Below, piece after piece: positions 48,201 through 58,646 of a DNA stretch of 64,000 bases. How positions within the stretch are numbered: the stretch's first letter is position 1; every line of letters starts with the position of its first letter. The translations under genes were made by a program, and so were the position numbers. The notes beneath the pieces are model-generated. The model worked only from the letters and a program-made list of their open reading frames with translations. It had not been told where the DNA came from and ran no database searches. Origin of the DNA: Oscheius onirici. Its lineage: Eukaryota; Nematoda; Chromadorea; Rhabditida; Rhabditidae. The stretch lies in contig OW051473.1 in NCBI GenBank assembly GCA_932521025.1, positions 9,796,001 to 9,860,000 on the forward strand, written 5' to 3'.

Positions 48201-51200
48201 AGGTCTTTTAATATAATGCGTCTACAGTAATCAGTAATCATAGTTATACTTTTGTTTTCAGCCCAAATCCGTTCAGCAATGTGTGGACTACTTCAACGCC
48301 TGTGTAACTGCCAACAGTCGCAAAGTGATCGATCCTAATGGAAGCCAAGCTCAGAAGGCTATAGCTATGCTTATGGCTGGTAAGACCTGTTTGATCGAAT
48401 GCCGTTTATATTAATTTCAGGTGATCCGACAGACAACGGTGTTCGTCAAGCACAGACCAACAAGAACCCTTGGCCTATGTATGATCAGACTAGTAGTGTT
48501 GGCTCCATTCCGGATGCCCTCAACATGGGTTATCTTCTCGGATATCCTACTGGAACCTACGGCGTTGAAACTCTAGTTTCTGCTTATGTTGACACTAATT
48601 GGGTCAATCCTCAAGGAAGCCAGGGATACAGCTATTTTATCGATCAGCCGACAACTCTGCTTCCTCGTACTTATTACGTCAAGGCATGGGACACGTATCA
48701 GGAAATTCTCTTCAACCGCATTATTGACAGGATGACCCGGTATGCCGAGTCTCAAGGAAAAACCCTGAATTTGGTCCAATTGAACAAGGACGCCACTGAT
48801 TTGGTCAACTTTGACTTTTTCTTAGCTATGGGCTATACCACTGACGACACGACCCGAAGAAACTACTCTAGGAGCTACAATCCGATGTCGATCAGTGACC
48901 TGAAGACCAACTATCCTAGCATTGACTGGACCGAATTCCTAAAGATGACCATGCTGCCTAGCAATGATGCCATCAAGACGACTGTCGGAAACGCTAGCTA
49001 CAACTACATTGTGATGGAGCCTGATCAGCTGGCCAAACTCAACAACGATCTCAAGGAATTCAATCCAAACGTTCTCCTCAACTACATCTACTACAAACAG
49101 TTGAATAGTCAGAGCGATTTCTTGCCCCCAGCTTCCACAGAAGAAATGGGGCTGTGGAACCAGATTGAGGAAGCTAAAGAGGCTGTGGCGACGGGAAGAA
49201 GACGTCGTACTGGAATTGTACCGATGAAGAGAAGACACAGAAAGATTGTCGAGGATGTCACTGGTATTCAGTTCAACTGTGCTGCTGAGACTATGGAACA
49301 GCTACAGTATGCCAATGCGCGTGTCTTTATTGACAACATCTACCCGACTCCGCAGAGTAGAACCATGATCCGAAATAATGTGGCGAAGCTTGCTAGCAGC
49401 ATTCTCATCGGCTTCCGGTCTATGATCGACCAACTCGACTGGATGAGCGCCTTCACCAAGAAGGGAGCCTACAGTAAGATTGACAACCTTGTCAAGAACA
49501 TTGCCTATCCGGACTGGATTACGGACAATACGCAACTAGATGCCTACCATGCTACTCTTGGAATCACCGCCTTTGACGATTACTTCACAGTCTACAACAA
49601 GGCCTCGACTTTCAACTTGTACCAAATGTGGGAACTTCTCAGTCAAGGAAGTGCCAACAGAATTGACTTTAATGGTCCTCCTGGAACTACCAATGCCTGG
49701 TATCAGCCAGAGATGAACTCTATCACCTTCCCAGCAGCTATTCTCCACCAGCCTTTTTATGACGCCAACTGGCCAGCTGCTGTCAACTTTGGAGCTATGG
49801 GAGTGATTGCAGGACACGAGCTGACTCATGGATTCGACGACGAAGGTGTTCAGTGGAACGGTGTTGGAGCCCTTGACGGATGGATGGATGCCACTTCCCA
49901 AACAAGCTTCACAGCCATGGCCGGCTGTGTCGTCAATGAGTACAGCGGATTCTGCCCTCTGAACAAGACCAACTATGGTGCTGGTGCTTGTGTGGATGGA
50001 GCCCAGACCCAGGGTGAGAACATTGCCGACAATGGAGGAATTCACGCTGCTTTCCGTGCGTACAAAAACTATATCAACCTGAATGGACCTGACCCACAGC
50101 TGCCTGACGGAGTTTTGGAAGGATTCACCGCTGACCAACTCTTCTTCATGGCCTTTGCCAACGTCTGGTGCCAGATGACACCACAAGACCCTGCAATGGA
50201 ACGTCAGCTTCTTGTCGACCCTCATTCTCCGTCTGTCTACCGTGTCTTCGGAACTATCCAGAACTTCCCCGGATTCAAGGACGCCTTCCATTGTCCCGCT
50301 AACTCTGCCTACGCTCCTGATCAACACTGTAACGTCTGGGTCTCTGACATCACTTCAAGCTACGGTCTTCCCAGTGTTCCTCAGAGCGACATCAATGTCC
50401 CTGTTCAGCCCAAGGTTGTCAAGAGTGATCCTTCGACCTACATTGCCTACCAGCAGTCTGTCGACTATTTCAAGGCTTCAGTGAACTTTACTGCTGATCC
50501 ATGCAATGACTTCTGGTCCTACTCTTGCGGAAACTACAAGAAATTGGTCTCTTTCCATTTGGCTGATGCTTCCAACCTCGTTCTTATGGCTCAACAGCTA
50601 ACAAATCCTGATTACCAGACTACAATCGCCAACTCAACGGCTCTGAGCAAGGAGAAGCAGTTCTTTGATGCTTGTGTTGCTTTGACTGGAGACAGTGCTT
50701 TGAACAACAATACTCTGATCCAGCAGAATTACATCCAGACAAAGGTTGACGCTTTGAAGAAACAGCTTGGTGGCCTGACATTCACTGCCGTGCTTGGAGG
50801 AACACCCAATGCCGCACTGCCTACCCCCAAGGCCATGGCTGACAGTCTCGGATACCTCTCCTTCACACAGATGATCGATACCTTGATCACCCCCATGGTA
50901 GACACCTACTGGATGGACAACAGTAAAGGATACCAGTTCTTCATTGACCAGAACAGTGCCGAAAAATCCAAGACTTACTATGCTCCCAATGCCTGGAATA
51001 ACATCAGAGCCGGATATCTTAGTAGTACTGTAGCCGTCTTCCAGACCTACTGTACCGAACAGGTATATTAATTTTTGGGTCTTGTTACATAGTTTTCAGG
51101 GAATCACATGCCCAGCTGACTTGAACGACCGCGTCGGAAAGATCCTCGACTTTGAGCAAATTATTGCCTACAATTACAGTACCGACGATGCTACTAGAAG

Positions 51201-52871
51201 ACAGTATACCAGATCCTGGAACCTGATGACTGCTGACAAGTTGAACACCAACTATAACTTTGTTGACTGGACCGAGTACTTGAAACAGGTAAAATTGTCC
51301 GTGTTCCAGTAGTACTCCTCTTTTCAGATTCCTGACCCTGCTGTTGCCAAAGTCACAGACCCCGCCTATCAAATTTCCGTCATGGAACCTGATATGATTT
51401 CCAAGCTGAGCAAGGACATCCAGGACAAGACTCTTTTCAATCCTGACACTGTCATTAACTATCTGTACATGAGACTTTTGCTTGATAATGCTCAGTACTT
51501 GCCGTCTTATCAGGCGGCTATGGAACTGATGCCAGTCACGGAATATGGTGAAGTGATCATTGGAAAGAAGAGAAAGCAAAGACTGCCGAGAAGACAACTG
51601 GCAGACATTACTCAGATCCAGACTAGTTGTATCGACCTGGCGAACAGTCTCATGCAGTTTGCAAATGGAAGAGTATTCATCGACTACCTGTACCCGACTC
51701 AGGCAGACCGTGACTTCATTAGACAGTCTGTAGTTTCACAAAACGGGTAAAAACGATTTTTTCAGACACGTCGGTGGAGTAATCACCAACATCATCAACT
51801 CTTTCCAAGGAATGCTTATGCAGCTTGATTGGATGAGCTCGGATGACAAGACCAGAGCCCTTCAGAAGACTCTTGGAATTTGTAAGAACTATAGGGTTTC
51901 TCTTGAAAATGTATTTAGACCAAAACATTGCCTTCCCTGACTGGATCGCTAACAATACCCAACTGGATGCTTACTACGAGAAGCTCGTGTTTGCTACTGA
52001 CGGCACTGACAACTACTACACCATGTGGGACAAACTTATTCAGTAAGCAAACTCATTTGAACTTAAAATTTAAACGTTAGGTTCAACATCTACCTCCAGT
52101 ACAAACAGCTGACAATGTCACAAACGGATCGCCATGATTTCTTGGGTCAGCCAGGAACTGTCAATGCTTGGTACCAGCCGGAGCTTAACTCTATTACCTT
52201 CCCTGCCGGAATCCTGGTTCCTCCTTACTACAACGCCCAGTGGCCCGCTTCTGTCAACTACGGAGGTCTGGGAGTCGTAGCCGGACACGAGCTGACTCAC
52301 GGATTCGATGACGAGGGAGTTCAATGGGGACCGACTGGAGATCTTAAGCAGTGGATGTTGAACCAGAGCTCCATCACCGGATTCAACAGTATGGCTAAGT
52401 GCGTCATTGACGAATACTCTGGCTTCTGTCCTTTGGATGCTACAAAATATAATCCCAACTGCGTCAATGGACAGCAGACTCAGGGAGAGAACATTGCCGA
52501 CAATGGAGGAATCCACGCCGCCTTCAGAGCCTACCGTACTCACATTCAGCTCAACGGACCGGATCCGATGCTGCCTGACCAGATGTTCGGACAGTTTACG
52601 CACGATCAGCTGTTCTTCTTGAGCTTTGGACAGGTAATGAGAGATTTAGGCTCTGAAACAGAGTTTTTTTTAGGTTTGGTGCGAAGGTTACCGTGGAGAT
52701 GACGGCGAATACCGTCAACTGATGGTTGATCCTCACTCGCCTTCCAAGTACCGAGTCTTCGGAACGATTCAGAACTATCCCGCCTTCCAAACAGCCTTCC
52801 ATTGCGCCGCCAACTCTGCCTACGCACCTAGTAACCACTGTCGTGTCTGGGTACCCAATGTGGAAAACTAA
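39217..52871 (+). CDS. Giant type II membrane protein with five tandem M13 (neprilysin-type) peptidase modules
   Basis: Twenty-eight exons close in frame: 39217-39258, 39324-39471, 40179-40272, 40313-40466, 40507-41039, 41078-41186, 41225-41422, 41459-41632, 41669-42828, 42866-43022, 43062-43188, 43227-44176, 44215-44317, 44356-45415, 45453-45609, 45649-45775, 45814-46763, 46803-46905, 46945-48004, 48042-48198, 48262-48379, 48421-51062, 51100-51288, 51328-51725, 51766-51881, 51919-52042, 52081-52633, 52674-52871. The product is about 3,966 residues. A short basic tail (MAERRKG) and one membrane helix at about 15-37 place the rest outside the cell. Modules start with DPCNDF at residues about 103, 879, 1678, 2477 and 3253. 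Each has NAWYQPE, the zinc site HELTH (His at 655, 1452, 2251, 3026, 3786), the third ligand in GENIADNGG, the substrate-binding His and Arg in HSPxxYRVFG, and a closing CxVW. The parts that read K-stop in the DNA are intron starts (AA then GTAGGC or GTAAGC). M13 enzymes trim small bioactive peptides at cell surfaces. Known family members have one catalytic unit of about 700-770 residues. Confidence 0.93.
40313..42828 (+). other. M13 module 1
   Basis: Residues about 95-871 of the protein. It spans [14 protein letters not shown], the basic loop [31 protein letters not shown] and CNVW. It is the most diverged of the first four modules in its N-lobe and has the most introns there. Confidence 0.9.
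42780..43474 (+). repeat. Identical tract, end of module 1 and start of module 2
   Basis: About 695 bases, including three complete introns, appear unchanged at 45367-46061, at an offset of 2,587 bases. Introns are as conserved as exons, so this reflects recent copying and not protein-level constraint. Confidence 0.85.
42866..45415 (+). other. M13 module 2
   Basis: Residues about 871-1670. [19 protein letters not shown] opens the module; GRRRKSNG and RQKRKW form the basic loop; [30 protein letters not shown] and CNVW are intact. It shares exact tracts with module 3. Confidence 0.9.
45367..46061 (+). repeat. Identical tract, end of module 2 and start of module 3
   Basis: Partner of 42780-43474. 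Identity stops at the codon after PNTYY, where modules 2 and 3 diverge. Confidence 0.85.
45453..48004 (+). other. M13 module 3
   Basis: Residues about 1670-2469, the nearest sister of module 2. Basic loop GSRRRNTG then HKRKW. All catalytic motifs are present. One internal tract is shared with module 4 rather than module 2. Confidence 0.9.
48042..50480 (+). other. M13 module 4
   Basis: Residues about 2469-3247. Basic loop GRRRRTG then [37 protein letters not shown] and CNVW intact. Most of it is in one long exon that runs on into module 5. Confidence 0.9.
50481..52871 (+). other. M13 module 5
   Basis: Residues about 3248-3966. It opens [14 protein letters not shown], so the usual Trp after CGx is Tyr. 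Basic loop [31 protein letters not shown] and [10 protein letters not shown] are intact, and it closes with CRVW and six further residues, like single-unit neprilysins. It is the most diverged module and has its own intron pattern, suggesting it is the oldest. Confidence 0.9.
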
Positions 52872-52904
52872 ATCTAACCTCATATACTGTACAGGTCAAA
52901 ATTG

Positions 52905-52910
52905 AATAAA
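52905..52910 (+). terminator. Poly(A) signal of the M13 gene
   Basis: AATAAA 34 bases after the TAA at 52869-52871. There is no such signal at any of the four inner module boundaries, which supports a single transcript. Confidence 0.65.
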
Positions 52911-53043
52911 GTTTTTATATTTATTGATGCCGCGTTTAAACTGTGCTAATGTTCGTTATAATTAATAATCTTCAGTGTTGAGACTATCTAAAGGTCTACA
53001 ATTAAAATTAAAAGGTCTACAATTAAAAAATTAAAAAATAACT

Positions 53044-53644
53044 TACGGCACTGGCAAGCAGTACTTGCTGGACCCTTCGAAATACGGCTTCAAGTGAGTT
53101 TAATCAACTGCTCGAAAGAGTTTGTTATTTTTAGGCCCACGGACCTTTCCAGCATTCCGGACGGCAAGCACATGAAGCCAGGCGTCACGAAGAAGATCAG
53201 TGTGTTGGAAGGAGAGGAAGGATATCTCACTGCCCACACGGCCATTCAGGTTGGATTTGTCCATTTAACTTTACTCTGGGTTTTAGGGAACCGCCAAGTT
53301 GCCGAAGTACACTGTCGTGTCCGACACCTCCGGCTCTTCCATGGACTTCTTCCAGTCACGGTCTCTGCTTCCTACATGAGGTGAGTTCAGTGACCAATTC
53401 TATGAGCCAATGACTTACAGATTATCACTGCCACCGTCTCTCTGCCAGCCCCTCTGGTCGTAGCTGACCGCTGTGCCAAGCGAGGGACTATGAACTTTCG
53501 AGAAAACGAGAAGTAGGCCGACTAATAAATTCTATTAAATCCGTTTATAGGACCAATCCCGGCGAAGTTTTCGATCTGGTCGAATTAAACGACAAACTAA
53601 CAAACAAGAATCAGATCCTCTCCAAGATTCGCTATAACGCCTAG
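53044..53644 (+). pseudogene. Argonaute (WAGO-like) 3' fragment, 5'-truncated and frameshifted
   Basis: Five exon pieces, about 53044-53093, 53135-53249, 53287-53380, 53421-53512 and 53551-53644, encode the end of a Piwi domain: MKPGVTKKISVLEGEEGYLT, HTAIQGTAKLPKYTVVSD, then IITATVSLPAPLVVADRCAK and a stop after KIRYNA. The order IQGTxxxxxYxVxxD then SLPAPxxxAxxxAxRG is diagnostic of Argonaute C-termini, and the wording is closest to nematode WAGO proteins, which bind secondary small RNAs and lack slicer residues. The third piece is one base out of phase with the fourth, and no PAZ, MID or earlier Piwi exons precede it; AT-rich repeats and the M13 3' end do. It has introns, so it is not a retrocopy. 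AATAAA follows at 53713. Confidence 0.75.
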
Positions 53645-54222
53645 GCAGACTTGTACATCTACTCCTACGCTTTACGACCATTCCTACTCTTTGTGTAATC
53701 CAAGTACGGTCAAATAAACCCGATGTCTTTTTTTACGTGTAATGGAGAGAATTTCTTGATAGACGGCAAGTATCGAAGTAACTGAAAGACAGGTTCAAAG
53801 AAGGCCAATTACACCTCTCCCGATACATAAATAAAACGGGACAACGGCAGAGACTCGAGAGTACTGAAGCAGTAAATCAATTCAAAAATCAGTATTTGAA
53901 AAGTTCGCGCTTTCGACTTGTCAGAACTTGTCAAGATTATAACTTTAAAAGCTAGTAGTTCTTGGACTATTTTACCGCGACGTGATGACTGTCGACAAGT
54001 TGAACACCGTCGTTGTTGCCAACATACAAAACAGCTAGACAGTTAGACAGTGCATCACCAAGCCATTTTCAAGACCGTTAGATAGATCGTTAATCTGGCT
54101 AGTTGGACGGGACCAATAAGCCTCTAAATAGACTTTTCTCTTCACTTTTACAACTTTATTAAACCTCAAAATGACAACCGCAAAAGATCATAAGAATGTA
54201 AGTTAAATAACCGGCCTTCAAT
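53645..54222. other. Intergenic
   Basis: AATAAA at 53713-53718 (plus) and TTTATT at 54155-54160, which is AATAAA on the minus strand for USP39. GACAGTTAGACAGT near 54030-54060 resembles the repeat in the USP39 intron. No gene. Confidence 0.5.
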
Positions 54223-57200
54223 TTAAGCTACATCAGCAGGCTTGACCTTGTCCGGAAGCTGTGGATTGAATGGATTCGAAATAGTCATTCCGGGTGTCGG
54301 AGCCAGCATTTCCTCCTCATCTTCGTTGATTCTCTGCTCTCTTGTCAGCTTCCTATTCAGTCTCCAGACTTGAATGTAAGCCTCGGCCAGCACAATGACC
54401 TGCGGAAGAATCTCTTCCACATGGAGATCTTCCATTTGGAACCATTTTCCAGACCCCTAGATGCGAAAAGTTTTAGAGAAGGAAGGAAAAGTACTACCTG
54501 ATGGAGGATCTGGGCTCTGTACGTTCCTTCCTCCGGAGTGCCGTCGTGGACAACATTGGCAACGAGATCGTAGGTGGTATATTTGTGTTCTGAACGGACA
54601 TCGGGAGAGAGACAGTCGTACAAATCAACATTTCTGAAAGCATCTATACAAAAACTTGATTTAAGACCTTACGTGATTGGGAAGTTGACAATGGTCGGAT
54701 TCTTCTCTACGAAGAAGGCGTTTTTAGTGAAGCGCTTGTATGTAACGACCAAATACTCCGGAAGACGAAGGATTTCGAATCTCTTCATGATATTGTCCTT
54801 GTAAGTTTTGTACTCCTAAACGTACTATTATAACAAAACCTTTAAAAATCTTACCTTTTCGGTAGATCCGTTGAATTTGTTGAGAAGAACCTGTAGTGGA
54901 ATCTGTGGGATGACATTTTCCATCTGGGTATCGCGGTAGAGAGGCGGAGGAGGGAGATCCATGGAAAGGTAGAGGAAAGGGAACTCTTTTGTGACTTCGC
55001 GGAAAGCTGGGAGATTGAGCAGGGAACGAGCTTGATCCTCTGTACAATCAGCTGGAGGAATAGGACGGGAGTACTGACGCATTCTTCCACGGAATGTTCT
55101 GAAAATATGCTAGTTTTCTAAGTGAACTATTATACAGTCTGTGTAACAAAATTTACTCGAAATTCTGACTGTTCTGTTTTTCAAGTATCTCTTTGACCAT
55201 GATTTTTGTCAGCCAGCCATTCTCTATGTGAACATCCTACTGATGCTAACTTCCTTATCAGGCAAGCAAGCTGTTCAGCCGAAACAGTGTCTACATAATA
55301 CTATCAGAATTGTCGGTTTTGTAAGATGACGAAGCCTATTCACTAGTCTTTAATCTTTAATCTTTGAAATCCTAACTCAGATAATAATCTGTAGGTCAAG
55401 TAGGTCATCTAATTTGTTAGTCTAGGATTTTTCATCGATCCAACAGCTGCTTGAAAGCCGACCATTCGCTCGCTCTTGCTGTAGATGAGAAAGTAGCACC
55501 ATATTTCGATACCAACAGGTTTCTCCATCTGTGCGGAGGCCGTCCCGTTGCTCGTGTCGTCCATTGCTCTACCATTTTTGCCCAACTGCTGTTTGAGCTG
55601 TCGGCAACTTTCCAGACCCAGTCAAACACTTTCAACTTGTATTCATCTTTGTCTTTGACCTTTGTGAGTCTGCGAATTTCTTTGTTTGTAACACGATCCA
55701 GAAGGCATAGTCGTAGCATTTTTCGCTCCCTTCGACGATGGGTGACAGCTAGCAGCTTTTCCTCAGACTTTGTCAAACCTGCAGCTTCCCGACCATAGAG
55801 GAGCACCGGCAGAACTTTCATCTCGAAAGATTTCTTCTTCATGGGCATCCTTGAGTAGTAAATGTCCTTATCCTCATAAAATGAACACCATGCCAGTTTG
55901 ACTCTTTGTTGTAACTCTTTCTTCATGTCACCGTTTGCAGATAGCAGTGATCCCAGATAAACGAACTGATCGACTCGTTCCAACAAGGAGCCTTGCAGCG
56001 AAATTGTATGGCGCACTTTTGTGTATGTTGTCTACCATACTGTTTTTCGTCTGTTAATTTTCAATTCAACGCGTTGTCCTTGCTGATCCATATTAGCCAG
56101 CAGTTCTTTCACTTCGGCCGCAGTTTTGCCAAGGAAAATAATATCATCTGCGTAACACAGATACGATTGGAATTTCCCATTGTTTGAAAGACCTTTGTCA
56201 TCCCAATCCAGATTCCTTAGAACATCTTCGAGGACTCTAGTCTTACAAAACCGAAACTGCGTAACTTCTCGCCCTGAACTTACGTCGATGCGGTCTAACT
56301 CTACGAAAGACGGTATTTTTACTCAGTACTTTTATATATTTCATCATGTTTGATGATGCCTAATGCCCGTTTTAACTCGTCTTGTTGGCGCATTCGTCTT
56401 CTCGTCTTGCGCTGTTGAAAGACACTCCCTCAACGTGAATAAAATAGAAATCTTACTTGTAAATGATGGAAGAAGAAGTCTTTGAGTTCCCATTCAAAGC
56501 CGTATGTAGAGTGTTCAGCAAGAAGGTCATGAAATCTGATGCATCAGACTGTTCAGTAATTTGGAATCTCTTCTGAGAGCAATGTACAGCCGCCTGTAGC
56601 ATTTCATGAGGAGACACGTGCTTTCGAAAAGCTCGAGGGTTCCACAGCTTCCTCATAAGCTCTCCAAATCGTTTCGGCAGCTCAAAGAGAGTGTCTCCTG
56701 GTGGACGCTTGATAGCGGCGTAGTTCTCTTCTCGAAGGAAATAGTTTCGGAGAGGAATGACTTGAGAAAAAGCCTGAAATTTGAGTTCAAAATGATATAT
56801 TTTTTATACATACGTGAAGGATAACGTTACAGTAGTCATTGGCCTTGATATTGTTCAGTCCAACGATGCCAGGAAAATATGCAGAGTCATCATAAGCACG
56901 AGTCATCTTCGTCTGCTTGTCGAGAGTAGAGATCAGGGCTTTGGTATAGGTTGGCTTAAGCACGTACTGAAATATGTTTCTTGTGGGGAAATTACAGTAA
57001 ACGATTACCTTAATATCCTCCAGAGAAGGATCTTGGATCTCGTAGTTGTCCGGAAGACAGTAGAACTTCAGCGTGGCCAGGTTTAAGAAAACGCGGTGAT
57101 CCGTGTCCAGGGAGTGAGTGTAGGCATGAGTGTTTTTTCCACGACCCTGAAATATTTGGATAAACTATGGCCACAAACTAGACAATTAGACAACCGTCAT

Positions 57201-58646
57201 ATAGTACCCCCGACAAGACAGTTAGACAACTAGGCGTCGTTGTGATCAGGTCAGGTGCCGTTAAGATTTGTGTTTACAGTCAGACTAGAGATAGACAACT
57301 ACGTCGATGTGGTCATGGTCGACGTTTAGTCACGTTGAACATCTTGGGACCACAGTCACGACAGTTACACAACCGCAGTGGCTACTAACCAGACAGCTAA
57401 ATATGTGTGCCATTGTGGTCATGGTCCAGGTGACGTTAAGTCGTGATGAACCCTTTGTGGCCACAGTCGCGGCAGTTACACAGCCGCCATGAAGTGGCCA
57501 CCGACTAGACAGCAAGACAACTATTTCGTTGTGGTCATGACGTTATGGTCGGTGACGTTTGGTGACCTAACACCTCGTGGACACTACCACGACGGTTAGA
57601 CAGCCGACATAGAGTGAACCCTGACTAGATAGCTGAACAGTGATGTTGTTGTCCAGGGAACGTTAGTTAATGCTTCCCGGACCTCATTTTTGCCTAAAGT
57701 GAAAATACGAACCTGATAATACTTTCCGCAAATCATGCAGGCATAAACGTTCATTGTGGATAGAGAGACTGAGCAGAGCTTCTCAAAATCAAAGTCCAGA
57801 ACACTTCTGAAAACTTTCAGAATAAAAAACATGAATTTAAAAACCACCTGTCAATAGTATCCAGATAAGGACAGGATCTGACTTCGCTCTCTTGTTCCTG
57901 TTTAATAGTCTCAGCCTCAATTTCGTCCATAGCGTCCTCATCTTCCAGCTTCTGGAGCAAGGCAAGTCGTTCCAGTTCTCTCTTGGTCAGCTGTCTGGGA
58001 AGTTCCTTGACCTCCCCGTCTTCTACGCCATCTTCCTTCTTCTTACGTTCTGGACTCTTCCGATCCTGACGAGTATCTTTGCGGTCACGATCTCGGTCAC
58101 GAGACCGATCTCTTCTGTCCCTGTCATCGCGACGTCTCTTTGCTTCAGGAGACCGAGACCGTCTTCGATGAACTGGAGATCTTGAGCGACGGCGGCCTTC
58201 TGGAGATCTCCTTCGACGATCCGGACTCCTCTTTCGTTCAGGACTCTTCCGGCGCTCTGTAGCCTTAGGAGAACGAGATCTCCTGTTCTTTTTGGCCGAA
58301 TCATGAGTGTCAGACACTCTTCGGGACTCTAAGATACCATAATAGAACTGAATCTAAGTAATTCTTACCTTTAACCGGTGTCGCACTCTTCTCTTTACGT
58401 CTTACAGGGGTCTTCTCTTGTTTTTCGTCCTCACTCGATCCCGCACTGTCGGAATCAATTTCTTCGTTTGATGAATCTCCATTGACTTCCGATTCCTGCC
58501 TAGCTCTCTTCAGTTCCGGAGATTCTCCGCCTGTCAAGTTTGATAAATTAAGGAAAAAATAGCTTATTACTTGGCTCAGCCTTCCGCTTAGCGACTTCTT
58601 CCTCAGCTTCGACACCATTTCCGTGAGAAGGAGTACCTTCACCCAT
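54223..58646 (-). CDS. usp39: USP39/SAD1, inactive ubiquitin-specific protease of the U4/U6.U5 tri-snRNP
   Basis: Eleven exons close in frame, high to low: 58646-58571, 58530-58369, 58328-57848, 57806-57713, 57146-57009, 56966-56814, 56773-56457, 55098-54855, 54815-54673, 54633-54498, 54456-54223; 725 residues. The N-terminal third is an RS/RD-rich domain (RSRSPKATERRKSPERK and RDRDRDRKDTRQDRK). A UBP zinc finger follows (CPYLDTIDRSVLDFDFEKLC, MICGKYYQGRG), then the USP-like fold with GIVGLNNIKANDYCNVILH, KLWNPRAFRKHVSPHEMLQA, KRFTKNAFFVEKNPTIVNFP, TTYDLVANVVHDG and LAEAYIQVW. In the Cys box the catalytic Cys is Asp, as in human USP39, so it is a scaffold and not a protease. It is needed for tri-snRNP assembly and pre-mRNA splicing in the nucleus. 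It has 25-30 residues after the usual C-terminus. Its eighth-exon side intron (55099-56456) holds a LINE fragment and intron 57147-57712 holds a tandem repeat. Confidence 0.96.
55352..56290 (-). mobile_element. 5'-truncated non-LTR retrotransposon (RTE-like LINE)
   Basis: Read on the minus strand, it encodes part of a reverse transcriptase: RVLEDVLRNLDWDDKG, then the catalytic YADD in SYLCYADDIIFLGKTAAEV, LKINRRKT, a single TAG, then ISLQGSLLERVDQFVYLGSL and VLPVLLYGREAAGLTKSEEK with the domain after the RT, ending at 55432. YLGS...LLYGxE is characteristic of RTE/CR1-type elements. The endonuclease half is missing. The 3' end carries a short tandem repeat (about 55352-55372, TCTTTAATCTTTAATCTTT) like the microsatellite tails of RTE elements. 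It lies in a USP39 intron in the gene's own direction, and an internal stop marks it as dead. Confidence 0.85.
57170..57660. repeat. Diverged tandem repeat within a USP39 intron, unit about 115 bases
   Basis: CGACAGTTACACAACCGC-like phrases recur at about 57358, 57470 and 57588, with weaker copies near 57180 and 57212. TGGTCATGGTC..GACGTT phrases recur out of step between them at about 57310, 57417 and 57546. The unit is about 112-118 bases. It accounts for the unusual length of this intron. Confidence 0.7.

Noticed and set aside
54223-58646. USP39 as an active deubiquitinase
   Set aside because: The Cys-box reads NNIKANDYCN, with Asp where active USPs have the catalytic Cys, as in other USP39 proteins.
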